A stretch of DNA of 39,957 bases from an uncultured Desulfobulbaceae bacterium (GTDB lineage: Bacteria; Desulfobacterota; Desulfobulbia; Desulfobulbales; Desulfobulbaceae). The stretch is taken from NCBI GenBank assembly GCA_947259225.1, contig CAMYLK010000009.1, forward strand, positions 81,599 through 121,555, in the 5' to 3' direction. Positions 1 through 9,331 of the stretch are shown piece after piece. The notes beneath the pieces were generated by a model that was not told where the DNA came from, did not search any database, and saw nothing but the letters and a program-made list of their open reading frames with translations. Each line of letters begins with the position of its first letter. Positions within the stretch are counted from its first letter, which is position 1. The position numbers and the translations under genes are program-made.

Positions 1-1004
1 TTGTTCTTTCCGTTCTGTTTATTAATACCGGCACCCTGATGGCGGTAGCTTTTCCTTTTCGGGAGTTTGATGAAGGTGACCCTGTCCCCGATGTCACCTT
101 AAAAGGTTTTAAGGACTCCGCCAGTTCGGTTACTTTCTCAGGGCTCAAGGGCAAACCTTTTATCGCTGTATTCTGGGGAGCTGATATACCTGAAAAACAG
201 GAGCGGTCGACTCAACTTCTCGCCGAAATTGAATCTCTTTCTTCTTTCCTGAAAGAAAAGCAGGTACACCTCCTGTCCGTCAATGTTCAAGATGATGAAG
301 CAGCTGTCATTGAACAGGTGGTAAACCAGTCGAAAAGCAATATTGAGGTTTTTCTTGACCAGGATAGAAAGGCATACGCTGCTCTCGGGATATTTGTCAT
401 GCCGACCATACTTCTGGTTGACAAGGACGGGAACGTTGCAGCTGGCATGGGGTACAGCCGTGACATGATAGACCGGCTCAAAGGTTCGGTCGAGGTCATG
501 CTCGGCGAGAAAACGCATGAACAGTTTCTGGCCGACTTGAGGCCCGAGATGAAAGAGGCTACTGCCGAAGAAAAATTGAGCAAACGCCATCTCGGCTTTG
601 GCCTTACCATGCTCAAACGGGGCCAGCTGGAAACAGCCATTCGTGAACTGACAAAAGCGGTTGAAATTGATCCCGACCTTGCACAGGCGCACATACAGCT
701 GGCCTGTATCTATCTTGAAAAGGATCAGCTTGACGAAGCTCAGAAATCAATCACCAAGGCTCTGGAAGTTGAACCGGATTCTATGAAAGCCCAGGTTTGC
801 CAGTGTGAATTAAAGAGAAAAAAAGGGCTTCTTGATGAAGCCGTAAAGGATTTAAACGCAATCCTGCAGGCACATCCTGACAATTATAATGCGCTTTACG
901 TTCTTGCCAAAACGTTTGAGGATCAGAAAAAACCGAAAGAAGCTGTTGAGAAATACAAAAAAGCCTATCATGAAATCCTGAAATTTTCTGTTTCCCAGGA
1001 ATAA
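1..1004 (+). CDS. Thioredoxin-like (redoxin) protein fused to TPR repeats, 5' partial
   Basis: An ATG at 39 opens a 321-codon frame, but the same frame stays open to the window edge. The extra codons read VLSVLFINTGTL, a hydrophobic stretch running into MAVAFPF, so the true start and most of a signal peptide lie left of the window. Residues about 12-150 (from the ATG) have the AhpC/TlpA redoxin fold pattern (DPVPDVTL, FIAVFWGAD, VFLDQDRKAYAALGI, then MPTILLVDKDG with the cis-Pro). Where TlpA has WCxxC this protein has FWGADIPEK, so both redox cysteines are missing. Residues about 180-310 carry three TPR-like repeats (GQLETAIRELTKAVEIDPD and similar). It is probably a periplasmic or membrane-anchored scaffold or binding protein rather than an active disulfide reductase. 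A strong terminator follows. Fold confidence is good; function unknown. Confidence 0.8.
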   Translation, partial: VLSVLFINTGTLMAVAFPFREFDEGDPVPDVTLKGFKDSASSVTFSGLKGKPFIAVFWGADIPEKQERSTQLLAEIESLSSFLKEKQVHLLSVNVQDDEAAVIEQVVNQSKSNIEVFLDQDRKAYAALGIFVMPTILLVDKDGNVAAGMGYSRDMIDRLKGSVEVMLGEKTHEQFLADLRPEMKEATAEEKLSKRHLGFGLTMLKRGQLETAIRELTKAVEIDPDLAQAHIQLACIYLEKDQLDEAQKSITKALEVEPDSMKAQVCQCELKRKKGLLDEAVKDLNAILQAHPDNYNALYVLAKTFEDQKKPKEAVEKYKKAYHEILKFSVSQE

Positions 1005-1076
1005 TATACTTATGTAATTGAAGTAACAGCAGGGCTTTTATTTAGTATCAACCTGATAAAATTTTACATCTTTAAG

Positions 1077-1124
1077 CCGGTATTATCCTCCCTTTGTCCG
1101 GGGGAAGGTGATACCGGTTTTTTG
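1077..1124 (+). terminator. Rho-independent terminator
   Basis: CCGGTAT at 1077 pairs with ATACCGG at 1111-1117, and CCTCCC pairs with GGGGGAAGG inside it. The stem is capped by a short loop and followed directly by a run of six T. It lies about 70 bases after the stop of the redoxin-TPR gene and ends that transcript. Confidence 0.85.
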
Positions 1125-1180
1125 TTCAATTCGAAGGACCTGGAACAACGTCTATAAAGTCCTGTTGACTTCTGTTCCAC

Positions 1181-1210
1181 TTGACTTTTCACGCAATTTT
1201 AACGCATTAT
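1181..1210 (+). promoter_or_regulatory. Candidate sigma70-type promoter
   Basis: TTGACT at 1181-1186 and CATTAT at 1205-1210 are separated by 18 bases. They lie downstream of the terminator and about 130 bases upstream of the broken binding-protein gene and the sensor kinase. The match is by eye only. The rest of 1125-1337 shows no gene. Confidence 0.4.
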
Positions 1211-1337
1211 GAAAAGAGGCTGTTACAATTCTATTTGTACGCGAAACATTACAGTAATAGAGTGCATCTCATTTTATCAAAAAGTAACATGCAATTGAAA
1301 GATTGACTGCATACCTTATCTAAAAGGATCCAACTGA

Positions 1338-2359
1338 GTGGGACGAATCTTTTCCAAGGCATCACGCACCTGTTATTCCCTGTTTATCTCTATCGGTATT
1401 CTGTTATATGCAGGTTTGGCTTTGGCAGATCATCAGGAGATCGTACAGGGAAATAAAGTAATGGTGGTTGCAAGTTATCATACGGAATACAAATGGGTGG
1501 AGGACATTGCCGATTCGCTCAAGAAAAATCTGCAGGGTGCTCATCTCACTTTTTGTTATATGGATACGAAATGAAACCTTAATGGAGCTGTTGAAAAAGC
1601 CAGGGAGGTTTTTGAGATTTTCCAGAAAAATCAGCCTGACGCGGTGATTGCCATAGATGATAATGCCCAGTCTTATTTTGTAGTACCGTATTTAATGGAT
1701 AAGGTGCAGACACCTGTTGTATTTTGTGGTGTGAATGACGATGCATCAAAATACGGTTTTCCTGCAGGTAACGTAACCGGAGTCCTGAAAAAAAAACATT
1801 ACCGTGAAGCTGTCAGCTTTGCCAAGGTGATTGAGCCCAATATTAGTAACGTTGCCGTATTATATAAAAAAAGCCCAAGCAATGACGTCAACCTCAGTCA
1901 GATTGAAAAAGAAAAAGAAGCCTATGCTGCCACCATTGTAGAAATGGTTGAAGTGGGCACTCTCTCAGATGTACGCCAGGCGATAGTCAGATTGGATTCT
2001 GCCGCTGATGCTGTTCTTTTGCTCAACATGACAGGCATTACTGACGAGAATGATAAGCAGATTGAATGGCATGATGCCATAAGATTTATCACCCACCAGA
2101 CAAAGCTTGTTACAATAGGCGCCAGTGACTGGGAAATAGAAGCTGGGGCCTTGTGCGGGGTGATCAAGTCGGGTGATGAGCAGGGTTCTCTTGCAGCGGA
2201 TCAGCTTATAGCAATATGGGAAGGGAGTAACCCCGGAGACGTTCCCCTGGTTGAGAATAAAAAGGGCAGCGTTATTTGAGTGTGAGCACCCTGAAGAAAC
2301 TCAATATCAAACTGAAACCTGAAGTTGTTATCGGGACGAAGATGATTGTTCCGAAGTAA
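1338..2359 (+). pseudogene. ABC transporter substrate-binding protein (PF04392-like), broken by a TGA and a frameshift
   Basis: A GTG start at 1338 (AAAGGA about ten bases upstream) opens a signal peptide (SLFISIGILLYAGLALADHQ) and the typical start VMVVASYHTEYKWVEDIADS. At 1572-1574 the frame is interrupted by TGA, just after YMDTK. The same frame then continues without a break (NLNGAVEKAREVFEIFQ, AVIAIDDNAQSYFVVPYL, AVLYKKSP) to a TGA at 2277. Adding one A to the five-A run at about 2260-2266 restores GQRYLSVSTLKKLNIKLK and an ordinary C terminus that stops at 2357-2359. So there are two lesions, one nonsense and one homopolymer frameshift. Family proteins bind small ligands in the periplasm. 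The tight link to the kinase at 2346 suggests it was that kinase's ligand-binding partner. Readthrough of the TGA, or assembly error at the A run, remains possible. Confidence 0.75.
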
Positions 2360-5195
2360 CCTGTTTCAAGACGGTTTACCTTGTAAAGTGAAGAAATCTA
2401 AACAACTATCTGTCTCTTTTAATACCAGGAACCTTCTGCTGGTTACCTTCATCACTCTGACCCTGACAGCGTTTCTTTTCATTCTGTATATCAATTATTT
2501 TGACCGTAAAAACAGAGATATTTTTCAGGATGTGGATCATACTCTCCATGTAGTTATACGTGATTCTGATCTGAGTAAAATGCTCACAGACCTTGAGCTG
2601 GATATTCGCGAGTTGATTACGGTAATTCTCAAGGAACCGCATAGGCTGCAACATGAAAAATCTACTCTTCTTGAACAGTTCGATAAAATAATAGAAATTG
2701 CAGGAGCAAGAGAAAATACAGAAGACCAGTTAGGGCTGATGAATCAGCTCAATAACTACCGGAGAAGTTTTCGCATTCTGCTGGATGATCATGCTGCAGT
2801 TAATACAGCTTTATATGAAATTTATTTTTTTATAAATAATTTAACAGAACAGTTGTTCTTTATGGAACAGGCGGCGGGTCAGCTCATGGCTGAACAGGCG
2901 CTGGATGGAAAAAATACAGATTCCCTCCAGCAGGCTTATGCTCTGATATCTCTTGCCCAGGAACATCTTCTTGAGAGCCATATTCTTGTTAATGCAAGTA
3001 TCGCAAATAACAATCCCGCTATACTCGGGTTGCTTCAAATTTCTGACTCGACTGGTTTGGAATTTACCGTAGCTGATAAAATACAGTCGATGACCGACAC
3101 AATCAGGACCCTGACCGCGGCTGATGAGGGTATTCGTTATTTCACAGCCAGTATCATTGAGATTATCCCCTCCCTTCTTGTTAATATCAGTGACCTTGAA
3201 GCGTATCTCTATTCAATGGAGGAGCATTACAACGAGTTCAGGAGTGAACGTAACATGAGCCTGGGTCTGCTGGAAGACATAAATAGAAGAAACAGGGATG
3301 AAATTCTCTCTATTAATTCAACTGTTGCTGATCATGGCAAACAAAGCGCTCTTTTTGCCCTTATTATTTCTTTATTTGTCACTATAGTCTGCCTGGCTGG
3401 TTTGATATTAACACGCAGATTGGGCAATAAGCTTGAAATGACAGTCAAGGAAGTTCAAGATGCCAGGGAGATGGAAAAAGGATTGAACAGACGGTTAAAA
3501 GGAGAGATCGAGGAGCGCCTTTATATTGAAAAAGAACTTCTGAATGCAAGGGACGAACTTGAGAAGCGGGTAAAAGAGCGTACTGCGGAATTGTCAGCTG
3601 CGAACAGATCGCTTGCCCTTGAGGTTGATGAGAGAAGAAGTGCTGAATACTCTCTGGCTTCTGAAAAGGAGCGATTAACTGTAACTTTGCGGAGCATTGG
3701 TGATGGTGTGATCACCACCGGGGTGGGAGGAAATATAATCTTTATCAATAAGGCAGCAGAGGAACTTACCGGATGGACGCAGAAGGAATCATATTCAAAA
3801 ACATTGAGTGAAATTTTTAATATTGCTGACGGGAAATCAGGTGAAATATGTAAGGATGCAGTCGACCGGTTGATACGAAACGGGAAAATATTTAGTGACC
3901 AGGCTGATACGATACTGATAGCCAAAGACGGAACCAGACGGATTATTGCAGAAAACGGTTCAGCTATCCGCGACAGTGACAGCCAGATCGTCGGCGTGGT
4001 GGTGGTTTTCCGTGACATTACAGAACAGTCACAGATGGAAACAGAAGCACTGAAAGCCAAGAAACTTGAATCGGTTGGAGTGCTTGCAGGTGGGATTGCC
4101 CATGATTTCAACAATATTCTGGCAGCAATACTCGGTAATATCAGCCTTGCCCAACTCAATATGAGTACAGACCAGGCGAAAACAAGGAAGTTGCTTGAGG
4201 ATGCTGAGAAAGCATCACTGAGGGCCAGAAGTCTTACTCAGCAGCTTCTGACCTTTTCCAAAGGTGGAGAACCAGTCCGGGAAATTGCTGCAATCGGTGA
4301 AGTTATAAGGGAATCTGCAGGTTTTATCTTGAGTGGTGGCAATGTCAGGAGTGAGTATAGGATTCCTGAAGATATCTGGCCTGTAAATATTGATACCGGC
4401 CAGATAAGCCAGGTTATTCAGAATATCATCCTTAACGCAATGCAGGCCATGCCGGAAGGTGGAACAGTTAACATCACCTGTGAAAACTATAACAGTGATC
4501 AATCAGGGCTTCCTCAGCTGCATGAAACTCACTATGTTCAGTTGTCAATTATGGACCACGGCCCGGGCATTCCTGAGGATATGATTGATAAAATATTTGA
4601 CCCTTATTTCACCACCAAGGAAGGGGGCAGCGGTCTTGGACTTGCCCTCACTCATTCAATCATAAATAAACATAACGGAATGATCGTGGTCGATTCCGGA
4701 AGCGGTGGAACCAACTTCGTCATTTACCTCCCGGCATCTCCCGAACATAAAATAACGGAGAATGATTTCAGGTTGGCCGATATTATCAAGACAACCCAGG
4801 GCAGGGTTATGGTAATGGATGATGATGCCATGATAAGAGACATAGCGGGCGACATGCTCACACATCTTGGTTTTGAAGTTGACACGGTGAACGATGGAGA
4901 AGCGGCCTTGAGACTGTATGCTGAAAGGATGGGGACCGATTCGCCTGTTGACATTGTTATCATGGATCTTACCATTCCAGGAGGTATGGGGGGTAAGGAA
5001 GCTATCATGAAACTGCTCGAAATTGACCCGGATGTTAAGGCTATTGTCTCCAGTGGTTATTCTAATGATCCGGTAATGTCAGAGTATGGTAAATACGGTT
5101 TTGCGGGAGTGGTCAACAAACCATTCCAGCTCAATGATCTTCATGAGGTGATTGACAGGATTTATGGCATTGGGGGTGGGACTGAAGCGGTCTGA
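2346..5195 (+). CDS. Hybrid sensor histidine kinase (periplasmic sensor, PAS, HisKA, HATPase, receiver)
   Basis: This 949-residue inner-membrane kinase has TM1 at about 24-48, a periplasmic helical sensor at about 49-332, TM2 at about 333-357 and a coiled coil at about 365-440. A PAS domain follows at about 440-558 (SIGDGVITTGVGGNIIFIN). The HisKA H-box GIAHDFNNILAAILGN (His near 586) is followed by the HATPase with N-box QVIQNIILNAMQAM and the G-boxes DHGPGIPE and GGSGLGLAL. A C-terminal receiver at about 819-940 has the acidic pair in VMDDDA, phospho-acceptor Asp in IVIMDLTIPG and the Lys in NKPF. The listed start is a TTG that overlaps the end of the restored binding protein. A GTG at 2388 would also work and sits closer to TM1; neither has a clear Shine-Dalgarno. 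No separate response regulator gene is adjacent, so output may pass through a distant phosphotransfer partner. Confidence 0.92.
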   Translation: MFRSNLFQDGLPCKVKKSKQLSVSFNTRNLLLVTFITLTLTAFLFILYINYFDRKNRDIFQDVDHTLHVVIRDSDLSKMLTDLELDIRELITVILKEPHRLQHEKSTLLEQFDKIIEIAGARENTEDQLGLMNQLNNYRRSFRILLDDHAAVNTALYEIYFFINNLTEQLFFMEQAAGQLMAEQALDGKNTDSLQQAYALISLAQEHLLESHILVNASIANNNPAILGLLQISDSTGLEFTVADKIQSMTDTIRTLTAADEGIRYFTASIIEIIPSLLVNISDLEAYLYSMEEHYNEFRSERNMSLGLLEDINRRNRDEILSINSTVADHGKQSALFALIISLFVTIVCLAGLILTRRLGNKLEMTVKEVQDAREMEKGLNRRLKGEIEERLYIEKELLNARDELEKRVKERTAELSAANRSLALEVDERRSAEYSLASEKERLTVTLRSIGDGVITTGVGGNIIFINKAAEELTGWTQKESYSKTLSEIFNIADGKSGEICKDAVDRLIRNGKIFSDQADTILIAKDGTRRIIAENGSAIRDSDSQIVGVVVVFRDITEQSQMETEALKAKKLESVGVLAGGIAHDFNNILAAILGNISLAQLNMSTDQAKTRKLLEDAEKASLRARSLTQQLLTFSKGGEPVREIAAIGEVIRESAGFILSGGNVRSEYRIPEDIWPVNIDTGQISQVIQNIILNAMQAMPEGGTVNITCENYNSDQSGLPQLHETHYVQLSIMDHGPGIPEDMIDKIFDPYFTTKEGGSGLGLALTHSIINKHNGMIVVDSGSGGTNFVIYLPASPEHKITENDFRLADIIKTTQGRVMVMDDDAMIRDIAGDMLTHLGFEVDTVNDGEAALRLYAERMGTDSPVDIVIMDLTIPGGMGGKEAIMKLLEIDPDVKAIVSSGYSNDPVMSEYGKYGFAGVVNKPFQLNDLHEVIDRIYGIGGGTEAV

Positions 5196-5266
5196 AGCAG
5201 GCGAAGGTGCAGCGTAGTAAGACGTAAGACGAAGCTGTTCCCACTGCGATACCCTCTATATCTTCG

Positions 5267-5599
5267 TTAAGGCAATCCAGGCAGCTGTATTTTCTCATCC
5301 CTGTTTCTATTGGGATTGGGTTTGTAAAGAAGAATCGTTTTGCCTATGAGCTGGACCAGGAAAGCTTCGGTTTTTTCTGCGAGTTGCCTGGCGGCTTCTC
5401 TTTTTTCAAGGGGGCAGTTCTGGCCGAGTTTGACCTTGATCAACTCGTGGGCCAGAATCGCATCATCACATGATTTGATGAGGTTGTCTGTCATCCCTTC
5501 GCGTCCGACAATAACACTGTGGACCATATGGTGTCCCAGGCCGCGCAGATATTTTTTCTGTTTACCCGTAAGAACAGGTTTATTTTTTTTCTCTGGCAT
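5267..5599 (-). CDS. yhbY: Ribosome assembly RNA-binding protein YhbY
   Basis: The 110-residue product is a single CRM (CRS1-YhbY) domain: LTGKQKKYLRGLGHHM, then VIVGREGMTDNLIKSCDDAI, AHELIKVKLGQNC and the C-terminal IGKTILLYKPNP. The GxxG-type RNA-binding loop corresponds to GREG. Length and motif order are those of stand-alone YhbY proteins, which associate with the precursor of the large ribosomal subunit. It starts three bases after the stop of the TraB-family gene on the same strand, so the two are surely cotranscribed. It ends about 70 bases from the convergent kinase gene; I saw no clear terminator between them. Confidence 0.93.
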   Translation of the reverse strand: MPEKKNKPVLTGKQKKYLRGLGHHMVHSVIVGREGMTDNLIKSCDDAILAHELIKVKLGQNCPLEKREAARQLAEKTEAFLVQLIGKTILLYKPNPNRNRDEKIQLPGLP

Positions 5600-5602
5600 C
5601 GT

Positions 5603-6799
5603 CTAACTGATCAGATTGGTAAAAATTTTATATCCGCCTACCCAGGTTCCGACCATGGAACCAAGTCCAGTAAGAATAAAGACAAGGAATATGCGTAATA
5701 GTTTGTTCTGCCACCAGCCGGTCATTGAACCAATGTCACTGCTCACTGTTTCAAATTCTCTGACAACAGGAGGCCGGTTCATGACCTGGACAAAAGCTGT
5801 AACATATCCGGCACCAATGACTGGGGTAAGGCTCGTTATAGGTGCAGCTGCAAAAGCTGAAAAAACAGTTGCGGGATGAGCCCAGGCAAGTATCGCCCCA
5901 ATAGCTGATGGAATACCGTTTGCCAGTATCCAGTACCCGAGGTTTGCACCGGCAGCGCCGGCCCCTTTTTGAATACCGATAAGAATGAGCGAGACGATGA
6001 TCACGGTGGGAATAGCCCAGCCCGCAATTTTCCATGTCCTGCTGACAGGTGGGATTTTTTCTATTTCTTCAATTTGTGAGCTGTTGTCCGTGTTGATGAC
6101 CTGGCGGATTCCTTCCATGTGCCCGGCTCCGACAACAGCGACAATTCTTTTTCCCTCGGCAGTCTTGATCTTTTCAGCCATGTAAATATCACGCTCATCA
6201 ATGAGCGCTTTTTTGGTGTCCGGCATGACCGACCCTATTTCATTCATCAGTTCTGAAAGTACGTCTTTGTCACGTAACTCGGCCAGCTTTTCTTCATTTA
6301 TTTCTGTTTTGTCAAACAGGCTGGTTATCAGGGTTGCCAGCAGGTAGCCTTTTTTCCAGAGTGAGGTGGAGTGCCAAGCCCTGCGGAGGGTAATACGGAC
6401 ATCTCTGTCACAGAGGAGAACGTTGATGTTGTTTTTTTCTGCAACATTGGCTGCTGTAAGCAGTTCTGTTCCCGGCATAATGCCGAGCTGCCCGCCGAGT
6501 TTTTTCTGGTAGGATGCAAGGATCAGGTTGACCAGCAGGGTGGAGAGCTGTTTTTTCCGGATAACCTGTTTGAGGTCAAGATTTTCCCAGTGCTGCTTCT
6601 GGGAAAGCGCCATATATCGCTTTTCATCAAGCTCAATACATACTGTTTCGGGTTTTTCCTGTTCGATTACCTGCTTGACGAGGTCTGTCGATTGCTGTGA
6701 AATATGAGCAGTCCCGATAAGCATGACTGTTTTGTCACCAAGCTGTATGGTAGAGACATCCTCGGGATACTCAAATTGGGGATACGGTGTATCTGTCAT
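5603..6799 (-). CDS. TraB/PrgY-family membrane protein
   Basis: The N-terminal half (about 1-240) is a TraB domain with LIGTAHISQQS, CIELDEKRYMAL and VVAVVGAGHMEGIRQ, the conserved GTAH, E-x-D/R and GxGH motifs of the family. The C-terminal half (about 255-398) has four or more hydrophobic segments, for example IAGWAIPTVIIVSLILIGI and LRIFLVFILTGLGSMVGTW. This matches the prokaryotic TraB/PrgY type (about 390 residues), thought to be membrane-bound metalloprotease-like proteins; PrgY of Enterococcus reduces pheromone activity. Its role here is unknown. It is the first gene of a two-gene unit with yhbY. The ATG at 6799 has no strong ribosome-binding site in front. Confidence 0.85.
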   Translation of the reverse strand: MTDTPYPQFEYPEDVSTIQLGDKTVMLIGTAHISQQSTDLVKQVIEQEKPETVCIELDEKRYMALSQKQHWENLDLKQVIRKKQLSTLLVNLILASYQKKLGGQLGIMPGTELLTAANVAEKNNINVLLCDRDVRITLRRAWHSTSLWKKGYLLATLITSLFDKTEINEEKLAELRDKDVLSELMNEIGSVMPDTKKALIDERDIYMAEKIKTAEGKRIVAVVGAGHMEGIRQVINTDNSSQIEEIEKIPPVSRTWKIAGWAIPTVIIVSLILIGIQKGAGAAGANLGYWILANGIPSAIGAILAWAHPATVFSAFAAAPITSLTPVIGAGYVTAFVQVMNRPPVVREFETVSSDIGSMTGWWQNKLLRIFLVFILTGLGSMVGTWVGGYKIFTNLIS

Positions 6800-7356
6800 G
6801 TTGCGTATAAGTGTTATTATTTTTTAAATTTATTCATTTCAGCGGGTAACTGCCATGTAACCTGTGTTTGAAACTTCAATACCTGTTTCATCTGGCTCAT
6901 ATGCAAGCGATAGTGGTGTGTATTTCTATCACGGTATGTCCGACAATAGGCATGAAACTGAGAATAGTAAAGAGCAATTGTGTTGAAAACTATCTCTATA
7001 ATGTTCGTCTCCGAACTTTCATTTATACCTGTTGGGTATTTCAGGAAGAAAGACTGATCTGCATTCGATAGGACATGGTTCCTCTGTTTACGTTGAACTG
7101 TCCCGGTGTTGCCTTGATTGATTTCACTTTACTCAGGACGAGACTGAATTTTGCGGCACTCTTCAGGTCGACACCAGATATTGAACAGGAGCAGTATATC
7201 AATTGGCTGGTTGGCGGATATGTATTTTTCCTGACCCATCAATTTGAGATAACTAACCGGCTTTTTTCGAAAAATTATGATGATCCGGTTAATTATTATA
7301 TGATGTTATGTCGTGTGAAAATGGCTTTGCCGGGAGGTGTCCCTGGCCGTGGATAC
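6800..7356. other. Intergenic region with a possible orphan or decayed reading frame
   Basis: This 557-base stretch lies between the mltD-like stop and the start of the TraB gene, both minus strand. On the plus strand an ATG at 7075 opens 111 codons to 7410, overlapping the end of the mltD-like gene by 54 bases. Part of it is protein-like (IEQEQYINWLVGGYVFFLTH, NYYMMLCRVKMAL), but the ends are not and no family is recognised. It could be a gene remnant or a chance frame. A second plus frame at 6868-7071 looks like chance. Any promoter for the TraB/yhbY unit must also lie here; AT-rich sequence just upstream of 6799 is the likely place. Confidence 0.3.
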
Positions 7357-9018
7357 CTAGACCTTTTTCACCACCAGTCTGATACCGGGATGGATAAGGT
7401 TAGATGTTAGATTGTTCCATTTCTTGATTTCACGGGGAGATACCTCGAACCTTCGGGCTATTGTCCACAAAGAGTCACCGTTTTTAACACGGTAATACGT
7501 GACCTGGGGTTGCCTGTCAGATGCTTTTACGCTTGCAGAAGTACCCGCCGAAGCAATCGTAATATCCGGCTGAACAGGTTTGTTAAGGTACAGGGCAAGA
7601 GACTGTCCGGCTGTGATTTTATGGACACTCTCCAGGTCGTTCCAGTGCATGATAATTTCTACAGGCACATTATATAGTTTGGATATTTTAGAGAGAGTTT
7701 CACCGCGTTCCACAAAATGCAGGTAGAGTTGCCCATCCTTTTTTGATCCTGCAAAACGACTTGCCGGAGTTTCACCATTTTTCAGTAGGACGTATTTTGT
7801 AGTTTGATAAGGAATCCGCAGTCTCTGGCCGGCAATGAGCTTGGCACTGTGGAGGTTGTTGGCTTTCAGCAGGGTTGTTTTGCTCAATTTGTATTTACGG
7901 CAAATAGCAGTAAGAGTGTCACCTCTACGGACAGTATGGGTTTTATAGTCTGTGGTTACAACAGGATGGAGTCTTGTCAGGTTGCTGGCAACAAGGTCGT
8001 ATGTACCGTTGGGGATCTTCAGATCATAAGAACTTTTACCTGGCGGCGTATAGTTTTTCAGGAGTTCGTTGTTCAGTTTCCTTATTTGTTTTACACTGAA
8101 GTTGCTGGCCAGTGCAACCGCGTTGAGGTCGGTACGCGGCGGGACCTTTATCCGGTCATAGTTTTCAGGTTTCTGATACTGCACATTTTTAAACCCGTAT
8201 TTTGCCGGCTCCTTGGCAATAAGAATAGTCGCTATCAACTTAGGTACATAGCGCTTTGTTTCCAGTTTAAGATATTTCTTGCTGGCGAGCTTCCAGAAAT
8301 CACGGGTCTTGTACTTTTTAATTCCACGACCGATTTTACCTTCACCGGCATTGTATGCGGCAACTGCAAGATACCAGGAATCAAATTCCTGGTGGAGGAA
8401 TGACAGGTATTCTATAGCAGCTTTGGTGGCTTTTTCGGGATCGCGCCGCTCGTCAACCCAGGAGTTGATGCTCAACCCGTAATTTTTCCCGGTAGACCGA
8501 ATAAATTGCCACATGCCGGCGGCATGAGATTTAGAATAGGCGGAAGGGTTGAAACCTGACTCGATCATGGCAAGATAGGCCAGGTCCTGAGGTAAACCGG
8601 CTTCCCTGAGTTGTTCTTGAATAAAAGGGAGGTATTTGGAAGATCTGGATAACCAGCGTTCGAAATAACGGCGCTGTTTGTTCTGGAAAAGATCCAGGTA
8701 GAATTCTACCTGTTTATTAATGACTATTGGAAAATCATAGGTGATTTCTTCAGGTTCAATAATCTCCACAACTATGGGGCTTTCTTCCCATTCTCCCACC
8801 TTGTCCAGTGCTGAAAGCTCTTCTGCCAGTACCTGTTCAGGCTCATTTTCCGTGTATTGAACTGCGGTACTGTTCCTGTTGCCGATTTCAGTGGCCTCAT
8901 ACTGATCGGTTTCCTGAAATAAAAAGGCAGTTTCAGAAAGTGGAGAACATCCAGAGAACACCACCGCCACCAGGGCAGAGAATAACAAAAACCTCATTGG
9001 CGATTCGTTTGATTTCAT
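7357..9018 (-). CDS. mltD: MltD-like membrane-bound lytic murein transglycosylase with three LysM domains
   Basis: The 553-residue product begins with a lipoprotein signal ending in the lipobox VFSGC, so it is probably anchored in the outer membrane facing the periplasm. The SLT catalytic domain (about 120-265) shows the catalytic Glu in MIESGFNPSAYSKSHAAG, then MWQFIRSTGKNYGL and AVAAYNAGEGKIGRG. Three LysM peptidoglycan-binding repeats follow at about 360-405 (HTVRRGDTLTAI), 430-475 (HFVERGETLSKISKLYNVP) and 505-550 (YRVKNGDSLWTIARRFEVS). It cleaves the glycan strands of murein, forming 1,6-anhydro ends. The start at 9018 is followed by another Met at codon 8 (8997), which would give a more usual signal peptide; no clear ribosome-binding site decides between them. 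Confidence 0.92.
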   Translation of the reverse strand: MKSNESPMRFLLFSALVAVVFSGCSPLSETAFLFQETDQYEATEIGNRNSTAVQYTENEPEQVLAEELSALDKVGEWEESPIVVEIIEPEEITYDFPIVINKQVEFYLDLFQNKQRRYFERWLSRSSKYLPFIQEQLREAGLPQDLAYLAMIESGFNPSAYSKSHAAGMWQFIRSTGKNYGLSINSWVDERRDPEKATKAAIEYLSFLHQEFDSWYLAVAAYNAGEGKIGRGIKKYKTRDFWKLASKKYLKLETKRYVPKLIATILIAKEPAKYGFKNVQYQKPENYDRIKVPPRTDLNAVALASNFSVKQIRKLNNELLKNYTPPGKSSYDLKIPNGTYDLVASNLTRLHPVVTTDYKTHTVRRGDTLTAICRKYKLSKTTLLKANNLHSAKLIAGQRLRIPYQTTKYVLLKNGETPASRFAGSKKDGQLYLHFVERGETLSKISKLYNVPVEIIMHWNDLESVHKITAGQSLALYLNKPVQPDITIASAGTSASVKASDRQPQVTYYRVKNGDSLWTIARRFEVSPREIKKWNNLTSNLIHPGIRLVVKKV

Positions 9019-9331
9019 AATAATATATGTGGAATTTATTGTGTGATTCTATTTAAGAAAGCAGTTGAACGATGTATGACGCACTATTAATTTTTTATTC
9101 TATGAAAATTTACCATTAAAACTGGATTTTTTTCAAGAAAAAACGTAAATATTGTTGGTTTCGATAAAAATACGAAACCTGTTGTTTAGTGGTTTAAATA
9201 TCTGAATTGCTGTATGAACCTTTGGTAAAGTATACATTTCCTGGTTTCTCAGGTTTAATAATCCCGATACAATGAACAGGTTGTTTTTTACGTTTTTTCA
9301 ATTCCACAATTGCTGGTAATATTTTTTACTC
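9019..9331. other. AT-rich divergent intergenic region
   Basis: These 313 bases separate the minus-strand mltD-like gene from the plus-strand PBP gene. They contain no convincing frame. They should hold the promoters for both genes: TTGCTG, 17 bases and GTATAC around 9208-9236 is a weak plus-strand candidate. No strong Shine-Dalgarno precedes the ATG at 9332. Confidence 0.4.

Noticed and set aside
1572..1574. TGA in the binding protein as a selenocysteine codon
   Set aside because: The context YMDTK-stop is not a redox site, no convincing SECIS-like hairpin follows, and a second lesion breaks the same gene. A nonsense change is simpler.
3521..4159. 212-codon minus-strand frame inside the kinase gene
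   Set aside because: Antisense shadow covering the PAS and HisKA region; composition typical of reverse-strand translation.
6868..7071. 67-codon plus-strand frame
   Set aside because: No ribosome-binding site, odd composition and no protein-like blocks.
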